This document shows, one piece after another, positions 10,046 through 24,700 of a DNA stretch of 64,000 nt. Positions within the stretch are counted from its first letter, which is position 1, and each line of letters starts with the position of its first letter. The position numbers were made by a program, and so were the translations under genes. The DNA comes from Euclidia mi (Eukaryota > Arthropoda > Insecta > Lepidoptera > Erebidae): NCBI GenBank assembly GCA_944739405.2, contig OX123183.2, forward strand, positions 124,318,331 through 124,382,330, in the 5' to 3' direction. The notes under the pieces were generated by a model that saw nothing but the letters and a program-made list of their open reading frames with translations, was not told the origin of the DNA and searched no databases.

Positions 10046-12950
10046 CCCTCGCATTAGCTTGTCTATGATATATTCGAGGACTTAAAAACGTCGCTACAAG
10101 GGATAACTAGATTAGGAACAGCAATTTGTTGATCATAGGAAATGTTATTCTGTGTCGAAAGCACAGTACTTGGTGGTAATTTCAAGCTTCACTTGAGATA
10201 TTTGCTACTCATCTTCATGAAGGTATGAACGAGAAATGTAATAGGATAAAAGATTTGTTAATAATTGAGAAGAGCAGAGGTTACAGAATGCCACCCTGTG
10301 GTACACCCGTGGAATTTACGCTATACTGTATCACAGAAGGGGACTTCTATACATATTAACTCTAGTTCGTTGACTCGTTGATTATTAAATTAATTTATTG
10401 GTATAATTTAGACAGTGCGCATAGTAACTACTCTAATGCATTAATTATTCGACCTTCTCCGCCCATTGCCAAACCAGCTAACATTATCGTTGATGATAAA
10501 AGTACGTAAACGTTTATGTTGCCTAGAGGTACACATAAATATAAAAATGAAATATACTATCGTGGAATTGTACTGAACAAAACTTGAAATAGAAGTCGAT
10601 CACAGGCGCCATAGGGACGACCTTAAATTGCGGACGGGGATGATAATATGGAAAACGGTTTGGATAGACAGCAAAGACCTTGATGCATCTACTTGTGGCA
10701 TTTCCTGAAGACTTTTCAGTACCTATTTGGTGGCACCAAATAGGTTTGCCTTATTATAAATGGTTGGACAGCGTAAAAAAGCTAAAGTTACCACATGCCT
10801 CCACTATGAGTCTATGACGCTAGTGAAACAACTCGTGAAGTCTATTAATAGATATAATAATGAAAATGTTGATAAAATAAACATAATATGATGTGCTGGC
10901 ACAACTCCATGCAAGACTCTTTTTATGTAAAACGTCAGATCCGACGTCTAAGAATAATTAAAAGTTTCAGTTCAGCTTTTGTATAAAATAGAAGACCTGT
11001 TACAGACAATATTCACACAAATAATTGCTATCTACTTGATAACTTGCATGGGACTTTTTTACACGCTTACGGAGGGAATTTTCAAAAATCCTCTTTTAGT
11101 GCTACCCTTTACTTCTCAAGGACTTGGCAAATTTCCGCGTTCCTGCACCTAGTAGTTTTGGCTGTGCTGTCAGTTAGTAGATTAATTTTTTTACTTAGAT
11201 AAATAATAGCTATCGCTTCGCTATACCAAAGCGATACCAATCATTAAGCTAAGGATTTTTATATAATTTGATGATAAAACCTTGACATTCGATCCTCTTG
11301 TGGAAAGTTCCTAAGTCTTACAAAAAAATGTATATTATACTTTTAGGTAAAATGTTGGGTATCTTAAAGATTAAAACAACTATCACAAAAAAATAATTTG
11401 GCAATTTTCCATAAAAGGATCGAATCCATTCAGCGCGGCGTAGTAACGATACCACCTCAGCCATTGCGCGATGCCATGCAACAATTCCTTTGTTACACGA
11501 AGTCAACAAACTTAGTAACAAGTGTAATATGTTTGCTAAGTGTAATCTCATAAGATAACGGTTCCATTATCGTAGTAGATAGCAGCCACATTGTTTATTT
11601 ATTTTGCTATTAGAATCTGCGCGTGTTGTGCTACTGGCTGAGCTTCGAGTGAGACTTGGCGATTTGTGGTTGTAGTGCAGTTGGGCAACTCGTGAATTTA
11701 GAGTACCTAAACAGTATCGAGTGTTTAAGGTAAAGTTTTATAATATACTTTCGAGGCTCATGCCCTATTTATATTATTTGTTACCTTTGTGCTTATTATT
11801 ACCTATCAATCATTTCCTCTTTTTTATTATGATAATTAACTGCTACAATATGCATGCTACAAATTAAATCTGCTTAGTTTAATTTAACTATATTGCAGCC
11901 CACTGCTTTAGAGATTATTCCTGGTGAATCATTTCTAATAAGTAATAATTAACAACAATTTCGATTCACAGAAATGATGCAACCAATTCCATATATCTAT
12001 TTGCGAAGAAGTCAGGTGACCCGGTCAAACATAATTGTTTATCTATTTATAAATATGACATTTATTTAAAATTAAGACTGATTTCGAAATTTGGCAGTCT
12101 GTGTGACTATTTACTTGTGTAAATGTTTCATTATCACAATGAATGTTTAAATCGAAGTATTAAATAAATGAGTAAGTATAGAACATTAATTAAAGTGTGC
12201 CTTCATTGTATCAGTATACAGGATAACCAACGTAAACATTTGCCAATAAAAAAGTACGAGCATAATAAAGGCCTTACATTGAAATGGTACCTAGCTAATG
12301 AAAGAGGTTTAGTTGAGATGGTTGTATCTATAATGTAGGTAGGTACATAGGTATATTATGAAATGATTTTTGAACTCGACAAAAATGATTGATCAGCAAT
12401 TAAGTAATGTGATATTGGCCAGCTATAAAATTGGTTTCATTGCTTTGTGATAGATCGTGATACGGGTGTAAAACTGTAAGTTGTACAATTATTTTGTTTT
12501 GATTAGAGAAAACATGAAATGTTTTCTCATGTTTAGAGAAAACATGAAAAGTTTCAAAGTCCAAGTTAATTTAAATTTAAATATAATTCCATTAGTCCCA
12601 ATATTAGGTATAGCAAAGGCGCTGAGAACAATTTTATGGAACATTTTTAATATTACGAAAGTCTAAAAGTAAGTTTGATCTCAATGTAAGAAATTTTCAA
12701 GTTCATTTCATAAATCTGAATGTAGTGCAAAGCGACAAACTCGATTGGGTCCAATCTTTTATCATAAAGGTTATATGAGTCAAAACCACACAACGTGCTA
12801 CCACAGACAATATAATACCGGTGCTACTAAATATAGACTACAAAGTATAATGAATAATAAAAAATCGACAACAGAAACTTGTTTGTTTGTTGGATGACTC
12901 CCTCTTGTTATTTGTCTTTGTTTGTGCTATAATGATATGATTCTAGCTGT
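10046..12950. other. AT-rich non-coding sequence
   Basis: No gene, RNA or clear element is visible. A tRNA-like reversed B-box (ggatcgaatcc near 11418) hints at a decayed SINE. The longest frame, 77 codons at 11318-11551 on the minus strand, lies across it and is not recognisable. Confidence 0.45.
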
Positions 12951-12954
12951 GGAA

Positions 12955-13320
12955 ACGTAATAATATTCTGTTAAATCTGGTTAGACTAGAGCTCGCGAAT
13001 CCCAAGCTCCAAGGCATCAGTCTTGGATGAAGCTGGGATGAAGCTAGGAGGACGATGTTGAATTTATAATTGTGATTTTGAAGAACTAGGAAACCAGTGC
13101 ATAAATTATATAAACTAGCTGTTTCCCGCGGTTTCAACCCGCGTTCTGAGGGAACTACTTGGCGTACCCGGTTAATTTATAGCTTAAGTTACTCATTGGT
13201 ATATCAGCTATCCGCCAGTGAACGTCCCTTCAAAATCAGTCTAGCCGTTCCGGAGATTAGCGAAAACAAACAGACAAACAGACAGACAGACAAAAATTGT
13301 AAAAAAAAATATGTTTGGTA
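12955..13320 (+). mobile_element. LINE end and CAGA-tailed repeat
   Basis: 12960-13000 carries ATTCTGTTAAATCTGGTTAGA, another copy of the LINE-end family. 13105-13310 is a separate repeat (GCTGTTTCCCGCGGTTTCAA, GTTCTGAGGGAACTACTT, CCGGAGATTAGCGAAAACAA) ending in an (ACAGACA)n tail, a layout common in moth genomes. Not coding. Confidence 0.5.
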
Positions 13321-13395
13321 AGTATATGTACCGTATATACTATATACTGCATTGAGTAAAAAGCGGTTATTTTAATATTACAAACACACTCCATA

Positions 13396-13445
13396 TAGAT
13401 TTGTCATTGTGTTGTGTGAATGTGGTAGAATATTATTATTATTGT
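13396..13445 (+). mobile_element. Family 2 SINE tail fragment
   Basis: GTTGTGTGAATGTGGTAGAA followed by a (TATTA)n-like run matches 8495-8525 and 34540-34568. The head is missing. Confidence 0.5.
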
Positions 13446-14754
13446 AAATAAATTACAAAATATGCTTGAGCCCCCTAGCACCTATCCTGCGGCCACCATT
13501 GAATTCCTCTATAACCTGTACTGTTTATTAGCAAGTGCTAGAAAGCTGGACAGATCATCATCATCCACAGCCCGAATGTGTCCACTGCTGAACATCGATC
13601 GAGGGAAATGGCAAGAAGGGAGGCCTCTTCCTTTGTTCTTGCCACTTTCCTCGATCAGATAGACTAAAAAATGTACAATGAGATTGATCTAGTATTCCCA
13701 GATGGCATAGTCTCAATAGACGCATTTCCGTCATATCCGATGGGTAGATAAGCCGCCACGGCGTTGTATTCAGATACACATCACGTTTTGCGGAAGATCT
13801 CATTGTGGTGGCATTGCTCTGAGCGCAGCAACGCGTGCGGCGAATTACTTATTGATTCTGACCATGCGTCATCGACACGGGTCGATGTCGGTTGTGTATA
13901 TCATTGACGTTAAAAAAAGTGAAGTATGCTAGCTGTCACCGCGACTTGATGAAATTAACGAATTCTGCGTCTAACCAGTTTGTAGCCAATCAAAAATATA
14001 TCTAATCATAGTTTCAAACGCAAAGTAGTAGTGAAAGTAAGGGTAAATTATATTTGGGAAAATACCTCACCTCAATTTCGGCGGGATCAGTCCCGAGTGA
14101 GGACACCGTGATGGTTTTAGTAAGTAGACCTTGAACACCTTTACCTAGCCGAGAGTCTCCCGCACCTCCTGACCACGACTGAAGTGACCTTACATTTCTA
14201 CCGCGTCACCCAAAAAGGGACCTACAAATTTGTAGGAGACAATTATTGTAAATATAAGCCGCGTGTGTCGATGATGATTAGTTGTTTTCATGATTCACGT
14301 TCCAGTGAAGCTAAAGCAACTCTTACTAAGTTAATAGATAAGTTCCCTACTCATAACACTTGTTGTAATCTGTTTGTTGTCTTTTAAGTATTTGTATTCG
14401 TATCAGCTAGCTATTAGCTTTACCGACCGACTAATCAAATATTTTGCATCAAGCAAAGTAGACGTAGGTACGTTTCATTTTCATTAATGCTTAGGGATCC
14501 AAGTTATTGTAATTTCCATCAATACAGTTAAGCCGTTTGTTTTCTGTTTTAGTTTACATAGTATGTATTTAGCTTCGTATATTATTTAGTTGCCTTAATT
14601 GTGAATTTCCGCTTGCTCCATACCTCGAGGACCACGTGAAGTCGTCGGTCTCGGCTGTCATGAATATTTTTGCAAGTCGTTATTGGAATCAAAACTGTTG
14701 AATACACAGGTCTAAACCGTGGAGTATCGCTATCTTTATGGGTTGCCGTCGTTC
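13446..14754. other. Non-coding, unassigned
   Basis: No recognisable gene. A short inverted motif pair (CGATCGAGGGAAATGGCAAGA near 13596, TCTTGCCACTTTCCTCGATC near 13636) forms a local hairpin. Open frames here match no family I know. Confidence 0.4.
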
Positions 14755-14840
14755 TGTGGAAAAGCTAACACTTATTCTGTCGAATCTGGTTCTTTGTAGC
14801 AACTGGTATAACGATAGGACGATGATGAATTTGTAGATTT
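14755..14840 (+). mobile_element. Degraded LINE 3' end
   Basis: TTATTCTGTCGAATCTGGTT ... GGTATAACGATAGGACGATG is a plus-strand relic of the same LINE end as at 41027-41535. Confidence 0.45.
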
Positions 14841-15204
14841 CCATGCATTGGTGTATCTAGAGTTCTTTTTCGGAGTGGGCCTGGGTCTTCATAAATGGTG
14901 TCAGCTTTCTTGGGTTGGATTTTAAAACGAGTCGCCTGAATTTGAGGGTATTGGTGGTGTAGGGGGCTTATGGGAGTTAGTCTTAATCCCCTCAAAGTAA
15001 TTTTGGCTGCCGCATGCAAAACGGAACGTAATTTTTATGCTTTGGTACAGTTTTTTTAATGTAATTTTTAGGTTTTATGTGAAAAACGTGAAACGAAACG
15101 CAACCCGCCATCTTGGATGGATGATATTGACAGCTAATGTCAAATTTTTGCGTCATTCCCTTATCTTTCGAGTGCCTAGGGTTAGGTGCGACTGTAATTT
15201 TATT

Positions 15205-15280
15205 CTAGTAACTAAATAGGTTATGTTAGGTACTCTATTGACCCTTAATCCGAAAATAGGTCTGTCAACCTCAGTTTATT
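15205..15280 (-). repeat. Short interspersed repeat upstream of the gene
   Basis: AATAGGTTATGTTAGGTACT ... GACCCTTAATCCGAAAATAGG resembles, inverted, the repeats at 59394-59485 and 62866-62960 (CCTATTTTTCGGTACAGGG ... ACATAACC). Remnant only. Confidence 0.35.
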
Positions 15281-15633
15281 AAACTAGGTAGTTTGAAGAA
15301 TGTGGAAGTTGGCACCACCATACACACTGATATTTGGAGAGCATACGATTTTTATTATTTCTAAGGAAACAAAGTATTTCCGGCGGGTGAAAATGGTGAG
15401 GGGGGACCAGACTCCTCCCCCTCCTTCCCCCAACTACTCACAACCCCTTAAAATGGCGACGTATTTCGAAATTTTTACTGCTTTCTTAGGTGTCCAGCCT
15501 AGTATTTTGTATCGGTAACCAATATTCTAGGGTGGACCCTTGGCCATACTGGGTTGGGCACGGTCCACCCGGCGCCTATGCTATATACGCTTATGTTTCC
15601 ATGTGTATCTTATGGTGGTGTCTTATGTTCCAG

Positions 15634-15747
15634 ATGCGTGTGTCAGCACTGCTATGTGTGTGTGTCGCGCTGATCGCGGGTGCGAGCGCACTCCGCGTCG
15701 GAGTTGGCATCTACGACGTCACCGGACCGCCCGCAGAGATCGCCTTT
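15634..15747 (+). CDS. CDase: Neutral ceramidase exon 1: signal peptide and start
   Basis: Encodes residues 1-38. The start is MRVSALLCVCVALIAGASA, a signal peptide with likely cleavage after Ala19, followed by LRVGVGIYDVTGPPAE, the conserved opening of the mature enzyme. The donor is GTAAGT and phase is 0. The ATG comes directly after TTCCAG, so this may be an internal exon whose 5'UTR partner lies upstream. In-frame codons upstream of the ATG look like intron rather than extra protein. Confidence 0.93.
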
Positions 15748-18700
15748 GTAAGTACTCTTTAGTATTTAACTCTTTACAGCTTTGTTTCCTTTTCGTGTGA
15801 GTGTGTGTCCTACTCTGGTTTTGGGGTTTTCAGATCGTTCGAAGGCCAAGTCTTCGGTTGAAGTCCAACGAAGATTATTATCCGATAAGAGGCCATTATT
15901 ATCTGGTACCAATTCAATTTATCCTTTCTACCATTTGGTAGAAAGCGTGGCACATAAAATAAATTATCTTTCACTAACGTGGCACACAAATCGACTTTAT
16001 GTTTCGTTACTCAGACTTGAATGGAATCGGACGGGTTTTCTTATTTCGTCTTGTAAATGCAGTTTTGGGAAACCGGGCAAAGCTTAAAAAGACGCATGAT
16101 GACTCGGTCAAAGTACCTTATTTATTCTTGTTTATACACATAGACAAGACCTTTATTCATCACTAGCTGACCCAGCGAACTCCGTATCGCCTTTTTAACA
16201 GTTTTTATTTAATTCCCTTTTCCCAAGCCGCTTTTCCAAAGTTACCATTGACTTAGCGCTTAATCTCTTATCATTTCAGAGTCTATAAATGATGAACAAA
16301 CAAACATAGATTTTTATATAATATTGAATTCCCCATTCCTTAAAATAACGGAGATACCCATATCGACTTTAAAAAAATCCCGCCCGCCATCTTTGATTTC
16401 CTATCCGCCATCTTTGATCACGAAATAGATGTTGTATTTGGATTCTCCATACCTTAAAATGCCTTAAATCATCGGAGACGATACCCATATTGATTTTTTT
16501 AAATTTTCCCATCCGCCATCTTTGATTTCCCATCCACCATCTTGAATCACGAAACAGATGTTGTATTTGGATTCCCCATCCCGTTTAACATCGCAGACGA
16601 TACCAATATTGATTTTTTTTAATTTTCCCATCCGCCATCTTTGCTTTCCCATCCGCCATCTTTGATCACGAAATAGATATTGTATTTCGATTCCCCACCC
16701 CTTAAAATATCGAAGGCGATACCCATATTGATTTTAAAATTTTCTCATCCGCCATCTTTGATTTCATGTCCGCCATCTTGGATCACTAAATAAATTTCAT
16801 ATTATTAATCAGCGTCCTGAAAATCTCGAAAACGATACCCATATAGATTGTATCCTATTTGTTTAGCCTTTTTTTGCCTTTGACCCAACCCTACCCCTTC
16901 TCGTTTGACCATTTTATTATTTTTGTCTGGCCCCTAAAAGTTGTGGCGTAATTTTATATAGCCTTTCGGAATAATTGGGCTATCATAGGCAATAATAATT
17001 TTTAAAATCCGACTGCCAGTTCCTGAGATTAGACGACATTATCTTTTAGCCTTTTTAGCCTGTTGCCCGGCCCCAAAGGGTCGAAGCGTTATGTTGTATA
17101 GCCTATAGCCTTCCGGAATAACTGGGCTATCGTATACAAAAATATTTTTTCAGATCCGACCGGTAGTTCCTGAGATTAGCGTGTTCAAACAAACAAACAC
17201 ACTCTTCCGCTTTATTATATTAGTATAGATTATTATATTAGTATAGATGTCAGCGGATAGACGTCTGCTGCTGGCAAGACTTTGACTGCACGGTTGGCGT
17301 AGTGGATTAAGCGGCCGCCACAACGCCAACGCTTGACGCTGCGCCGAGTGTTGTGGGTTCGATCCCCACACGAGACAACACTTTGTGTAATACACTAATT
17401 GATGTTTCGAGTCTAGGTGTTCATTGTGTCCATTAGTTGTATGTTTGTAAAGGCCCGCGCGACACAGGATTTAGTCCTAATGTGAGAGTTGTCTTTTAAA
17501 AAAGAAAAATAATATTCTACATAGACCGATCTTTAGCAGTCTGCATCCATCCATGATCCACTTCTAGTACTTCTTCTTCCCAAAAAGAAACCTTATCATC
17601 CTTCATCATCATCAGCCTTTAATAGTCCACTGCTGGACTAGGCCTCTCCTTTCAAAGGAGGAATTGGCCTACTATACCACGCTGGCCAAATGGGTTGGTA
17701 TAGGGTTTGTATCAAGTTTTCCTTCTCTTACAGTGCTGTTCTCTGCATAATATGCTCCCTCTGTCGGCTTTTACGACACCCATGGGATGATATGGGGTGG
17801 TGACAATTCGTATTCTTAATCCGTCACCACACGGACTTATAATAATTATCATCCTTACCTCACGCACTCATCTTGCGTTGTATTAATTAACTTTACCAAC
17901 AAGACAACGGTGTATGACATCCAAACGGAAACAGAATAAATTATTTAATTAGTTTTCCTTGGATTATGAATTCGTGGAGCTATGAATTTTGTAATCGTGA
18001 AAAAATTGTGGGTACTTATTCTAAAGACTGCCAGTAACTTCCACAAGTTTTGATAGAGATTACTATTATTTTGAACTTTGATTGAATTAATGATATGCAG
18101 CTGTCTTCCTTAATGTATCATACAAACATCATGAAAGACACGAAACAGAGAAAAAAACATTGCGAAAGTTTAAAATCGATAATTTCCTAATGTATATCCG
18201 ATATTATGCTAGATACCTGTAACAAACGGATAACGTGATATATAAATTACAGCTTTAAGAGCTCAAGTAAATATTTTTTGTTAGCTTTATTTTAATCTGT
18301 CTTTTCTTATAAGCACGCCATGTAGGTAGGTAAATGCCAACAAGTATTACATGTTGTTCCAAAATAAATAACCTGGCCATGATCTGCCGAGTAAGACTGA
18401 TGTTATACAGCTATGAATTGACTCGGCCTGTGAATATTTTAGTCTTATCGTTAGCTAATAAGTACGAATTAGGACTATTTACAGAATAAATATCAATTCT
18501 ATCGTATTTAAGACTAATTACAGCTACATCTTTATTAAGTGTTAAATATTCTTGCCTAAATATTATTAAATTTTTATTATGTTATAAATGCAGTTATATG
18601 GTAAATGTTTTTCTTTATTCTATTAAAGTATGTAGCAAATATCTACTCAGTTGATTTGGCACTGGTTATACATTTACTAGCAGTGCACTTAATAGTTTTG

Positions 18701-21700
18701 CAAGAGCGAACCTGCAAGGCCGTCGGCTTCCAACTGACCGGCAATGTTTGTATTCTTGTTAACAAGGACGAGCTAATATGCCTCCATATTTGTTCTGTGC
18801 CTTAAACAAATTGTTCGTATGTGGCTAAATTGTTGAGGAAAATAGCTGGAACTACTTAGAAATATTTGGTTGAAATGGCAATGGACTTTATATATGTACA
18901 TATCAATGTCACCGACTTTAGTTTAGAAAATGTCAAAGGAAATATCAATTATTTATGAAAGACGCGTGAACATTGACGTAATATCGTCTTACGTTTACTC
19001 AAAATGTGAGACTTTACAAACATCCACTCGTCAGGGCTTGGATAACGGTATATTTTTCGAAACGTTTTCGTCTTAAATACCTAAGAAACGATTTGTTTCG
19101 TTTACGTTCGAACAGAACGTTATAAAAACGTTTTTGAAGAACAATTATGATTTAAATCGTTTTTGATTAATAAACGTTTTAAAACCGTTTTTTTATATTT
19201 TTGGGTTCAACAGGTATTAATATGAAACTACGAATATCACGAATTTCATTCAGTTGATATTTTACGGCCGCGCATTTCTGACATTTTGATTTGTTACTTT
19301 CATCATTGTAAATGTAATATGAATAAATTTGTTATTTTCTCTTTCGTCCCATTTTGTGAGCAAGAAACAAACACCACTTATTAACAAATCACTCGCAACG
19401 CAAGTCACAACACAATCTCGATCAATAAGTTAGAAGCGCATTGGAATTACTGATGCAATGAAATCAAAATATAACATAATTAACATACTACGCTAGGCGG
19501 AACCCGATCCAATTAAACAAGTTCATGCTTGTCGCCGCACACTGTGCGCGGCTGCGTCCTGCGGAATAAACCGGTTTTTACCCTGCGGAAATAACGTTCT
19601 CATTTTGTTTTCGTTCCGAACAAAGTGACATACAAAGAACTGTTCGAAACGTTTTAAAAACGTTATGTTAAATAACGTTTCCAAGCCCTGCCACTCGTAG
19701 ATGATTTAATGGAAAAGGAGTTATATGGATTCAATCTAGAATTTTGCGTAACTTGAGGGATTGTAGAAACAATGAAACAACGGCATGAAAAGTCATCAAG
19801 ACTTGTAATAATATAATTTGATGGTGAATGTAAAAAAAAATCTTATTATCTTAAAATTTTGTAACCTCGTTCAATCATTAAAAGTCAAATGACTTTTTAG
19901 TTAATTTTTTTATCTTATTTCATTGGGTTCCAGCCAAAACAATATCACGTCAATATATACAGTATAGGTATATGTTTTCTACTTGTGTAGCATGTTTGTT
20001 CTTAGATACAACGGCGATGTGAGCTTGAAATATGACCACGTCTTGTGTGGTGAAAACTGAAACGCAGCCGACACTTTCTACCAGACTTCACCGAGCATAC
20101 TTGCACATTTACTGGTTGCCATATCTTATTTCACGGTCTGTTTTGTTCAATTTAGCTATAGGTAGTATTATATGATACATTTGTGTATGAGGACATGCAG
20201 TCGCGCAACTGCCTCGTTCGCACCCTCACGTGATCGATACACGATGTCTCTTTTACGCCTGCAACGATAGCTTCGCCGTGTGGTTGACGGCATAGAATAC
20301 AAGTGTCACCACCCCCTATCTTCCCGTGGGTGTCGTAAGAGGCGACTAAGGGATAACACGATGCAAATACCATCTTTGCGTTGAGACGGCAAACTCGACA
20401 TCAAACCCTATACGACTGCCTCGTTGGTCTCGCGGCATAAATGTGCGCGTGGCATCGGGAGGTCCCGGGTTCGATTCCTGGATCGGGCAGTGTTATTGGG
20501 TTTTTCTGTCACGAAATTCTCAGTAGCAGCACGGAGTCTGGAAATGTGCCCGGTACGGCAATGGGCTCGCCCCTTATTACGTGGGACTAAAGTATATCTG
20601 GCGAAAAGTGGGTGTAGAAATACACCTCTGCCTACCCCTTCGGGGATAAAAGGCGTGACGATATGTATGTATGTATGTATGTATGTACATTTGTGTTAAA
20701 AATAACAAAGTCCTCCGGTTCTAACACACACAAAATGTTCATGTTACAAAATTTATTTCTCCAGAGTAAATATTCCTTCACCCAACATCTTTTCTTTTTT
20801 TGTTTTACTACACCCGCTGTTACTGCTTGATCGATTCCAAGTTTCTGATACTTTGCCGCCATCTTCACTGCTCGGCGTTCGGCTGCCAAGTGAGTTCGGG
20901 TGGCGATATCGTGTAGTGTGATCAGAACGCCCAATCTATCGAGCCCTACTCATCGGTCCGATGAATCGTGCCGTCTGATCGCTGCTTTACCTCCCGCAAG
21001 CCCTGCATTCTGTTAGCACGTAGTCTCACATTTGGATGGACGTGTCTATGTGTGTCTGTGCGTGGATACTTCTAATGGGAGGCTTTCTACATCTAGATCC
21101 GTGCGCGGTGCGTTCTGATGCCTTTGATCACATTGATTTTACGAAAATCTTCTATAAAACAGCGAGTTAATAGAGATCTTTACTTAGCCTTAACAGTTCT
21201 GCCTTGCCCAGGTCAGATATTTCGGGTGACTAACCGTTGTCAGAAACTTGACGTTTATTATTTTATTTGTTGCTGATTAGGTACCAACGGATTGTCGTTG
21301 TTAGGTACATAAGCCAATCCAATGATCTTTTATCATAAATATCATAATTATGTATTTAGGACCGTCATTGGCAGAGGTTGAATTACGAAATTAATGCGTG
21401 TGTATTAGAAAGGCATTAAATTCATACGTCCGGTGTGATAATGTGGGTCAATGCGCCGACGATCCCAAGGTTAACAAACAAATAAAGATGATTCACTCAA
21501 TAAAGAAAAAAAATGATGTCTGAGTATTTATTGTATGAGTTGTTTATTGCGATGACCAGCTTATGTCAGCTCAGTATCAAACTATTCAATTAGTAATTGA
21601 CTTTTGTGTTGATGTATGGCTTTCAATTGAATTATATTATTATGTTGACTTGTTTCGTTTTTATATGGTTTTTATTTGTTGCCTATGGTTGAGTCACTTT

Positions 21701-24700
21701 TTGTATGATGTCAACTAATTAATCAATTCCTGAATTAGACTTACCTCGCACTAGGGAGAAATATTTTGGTCGCGAGTACTTTTCCTCTTTCGAACACATA
21801 CTTAATTGCTGTTAGGAGTCAAGATGTTACTTGAAAACGTAAAATGATGGGTCATACAAAACTCCTCTTCCGGTCGGGTATTGGGCTTCCAATACCTTCG
21901 TACAGTTGCACGCCAAAGTACTATAATTATGTTTCTTATATTACGCAGAGCTATACATGAATGATATATTTTTTTATAAAAATGATTATTTTCAGTTTAT
22001 TATACTCATCGTCATCATACAATATTATTTAGCGGGTCTTAGTCGCGATAATTTATTTATTTCAAGGCATAAATACCTCTGTTATTCTCCTACGTTTCTA
22101 CCGGCTTGCAACGGTTGTGGTCGCGGAGGGACTAAAAATCGATTATTATACTCATGTTCATCATAAACATGTATTTATCTGAATAAATAAAAAAGTCAAC
22201 ATTCTGTTAAATAAGTACTAATACAATACAAAATTACACAAGGAGGAATTATGGTCGAAGAATTTAATGGCTGTGCAACATAAATAAAGCAATACAATGT
22301 CATATTAAATGGATGGAGGGCTTACCGCACACCCATTCACCTGCAGTTGCAATAAAAAACCTGTAGTAGGTAACTACACAATGCAGTGTACTTTCTGGAA
22401 CGAAGTTTCTGTAACGCATCGGAGGACACCGCGGTGGCCGGTCAACCGTAGACAAGTCAAGGTGAACGAGATGTTTGTGACCGCTATCCGAATGCTCGTG
22501 GAAATTAAATAAAAATATACCTACGTGACGGTTTTATTTTATTTTTTGTATGTATTTATATGCTGAAGGTTTGTTACCGGTCCGTGGCTGTTGGAAATAA
22601 AATGGTTACTTCCTTGCGCTTGTTGGTATTTTCTTGCTTTTGGTTTGTTTTTGAATAGTATATGACGTGATCTATATCTAAAAAAATATCTCCTCACTAG
22701 AAATTTAAGGCTCTTCAAGATGACGCTTGATTGAATAACCACAATTTAGTGAGTGTTGTACATACGTTTCTAACAATCAGAGTTTTTCCACTAAAAAGGT
22801 GTTGTGTGGAACACAAAACGTAGGTAACAATTCCGATTTTTTTATAAAAAAGTCTGGTGGCGTACTGGAAACAAAGGTCTTAAGGAGTCCATGTGAAGTT
22901 ACGGTGATTGAACTAGTGTCTTAAACTGTGAAGCATGCGTTGCCGATATTTCAAATCCTATGACGTCAATGATATAATAAATTCAGCCAACTGATTTATA
23001 ATAATGTGCTTATTTGTATATGACAACAAAGCTTCTCCCTCCATTTCATGCCATCATATTAATTTTTATAAAAAACTTTTTTACCTCCTAAACCGGTAAA
23101 CCACAGAATATAAAACCGTCCTCCCGTATTGGATGCCTACATACTTACTTCGTAAAGACTGACTGACTGACTCAGGACATCTTGTATGAGCTGAATATGC
23201 GTGTATTTTGATTATTTTGAATGCCTTCAGTCAGATGAAATGCATGGATCAAAAAAATTGTTACGAAGAAAGAGTAAATTCATATGAATACAATATCGGT
23301 ATTTCGCCTGCATTGCCCTGCATCTTAAAACCGGTCGTTTTCGCATGATTCCGAATGGAAATTATAGACCTTGAACCAACCTGTTAACAGGCACAAATAA
23401 CTTTTTTTTATACCAATCCTTTTATCGGTTAAGGAAAAAGTGGTCGATCGACATAATTATTATCGTGTACACAATAACTAACTGCTTGTTTTTTTCGATA
23501 GCATGTGTAGGTAAATATACCTAATAGTGTAATCATGGCTTTGGGCCTCCGATATGGGTTTGCAGGGTTCACACATATTCGAGAACATTATGAATAACTG
23601 TTCTAATATGCATATATTGTAATTTTTGTTCTATTGCCTAAGGTACCTTTGGGTACAGGTGCTCGCATGTTCAGGCCAGCATTAATCTTGATACTAGTAA
23701 GTAATGCCATCATCGTCATCCTGGCGTCATCTCAATTGCATTTGTGTATCACATAAAATGCTGCCCCACATGGAGAAGAACCCTCAACATTCGACGCAAT
23801 GTTTAACGCCGAGGCGGCTACTCCATACTGCCTGCGTCTATCACTTTAGCAAGATTAGCACTAGTTTCTTAGCAGTCTAGGCTAAGATTGCTATTATAAT
23901 TCTAATTCACAACACGTAGGTAAAGGTACCCATATTTGGATGAACGTTTTACATACCTCAGCGCAGTGAACTTTAGACCTAGGTGTACCTACATACTTAC
24001 TTGATAGTTTCATACACTTATTATATGTACCTATGTAGTTATGTATGGTCGTTTGTGTATGGTCTAGTATTTAGTGCCGTCACGATAAGGTGATGTCATC
24101 GTTTCGCATTACCATATTAATTATTTTTGCCTTCAATGAAGTACGTTATCAAGTTCCGTGGTTCTATTTCCAGTATTGCTCCTTGTCAGAGAATTTACGC
24201 CTCAATGAGTTGGTAGCATTGCATAAATATTGTCAGTTATTCTTTGCTGCTCTAGCAAGCGATAATGGGATGTGGCTAGAATAGAGGCATCGGTGTATCA
24301 AGGTCTGGATAGGCTGCTTGTTACTGGCTTTCTGTACAATGGTTTTAGAACATTGGGTCAATAAAAATGACATAATCATATCTTTCTCAATAGGATGTTT
24401 GAATGTTTGGCTAGTTCAGAAGCAGCAGATAAGATATTTATGCAACACGTCGGCAAAACATGATTTTGGTTTTTATTCGACAGACCCAAAACGGCTTACC
24501 AGTCAGTACAAATTTGCAATGCAACTTGTAAAAAAGTGATCACTGCTCCAAAATTTATGAATTTGAACAGTTAGCTTTCGGACACCAGCGTCATACCTTC
24601 TGGTTTATCAGGAATTTTGGTAGTTTACCTACAATTTCAATAGCAACAGATTTCAGCAAAATGTCTATGCTTTTAAACAGACTGTGCGTCTTAGTGGGCT

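Noticed and set aside
22309..22512. 67-codon frame with several cysteines
   Set aside because: Looked at as a possible small secreted protein, but it has no signal peptide, no recognisable family, and lies deep in intron 1.
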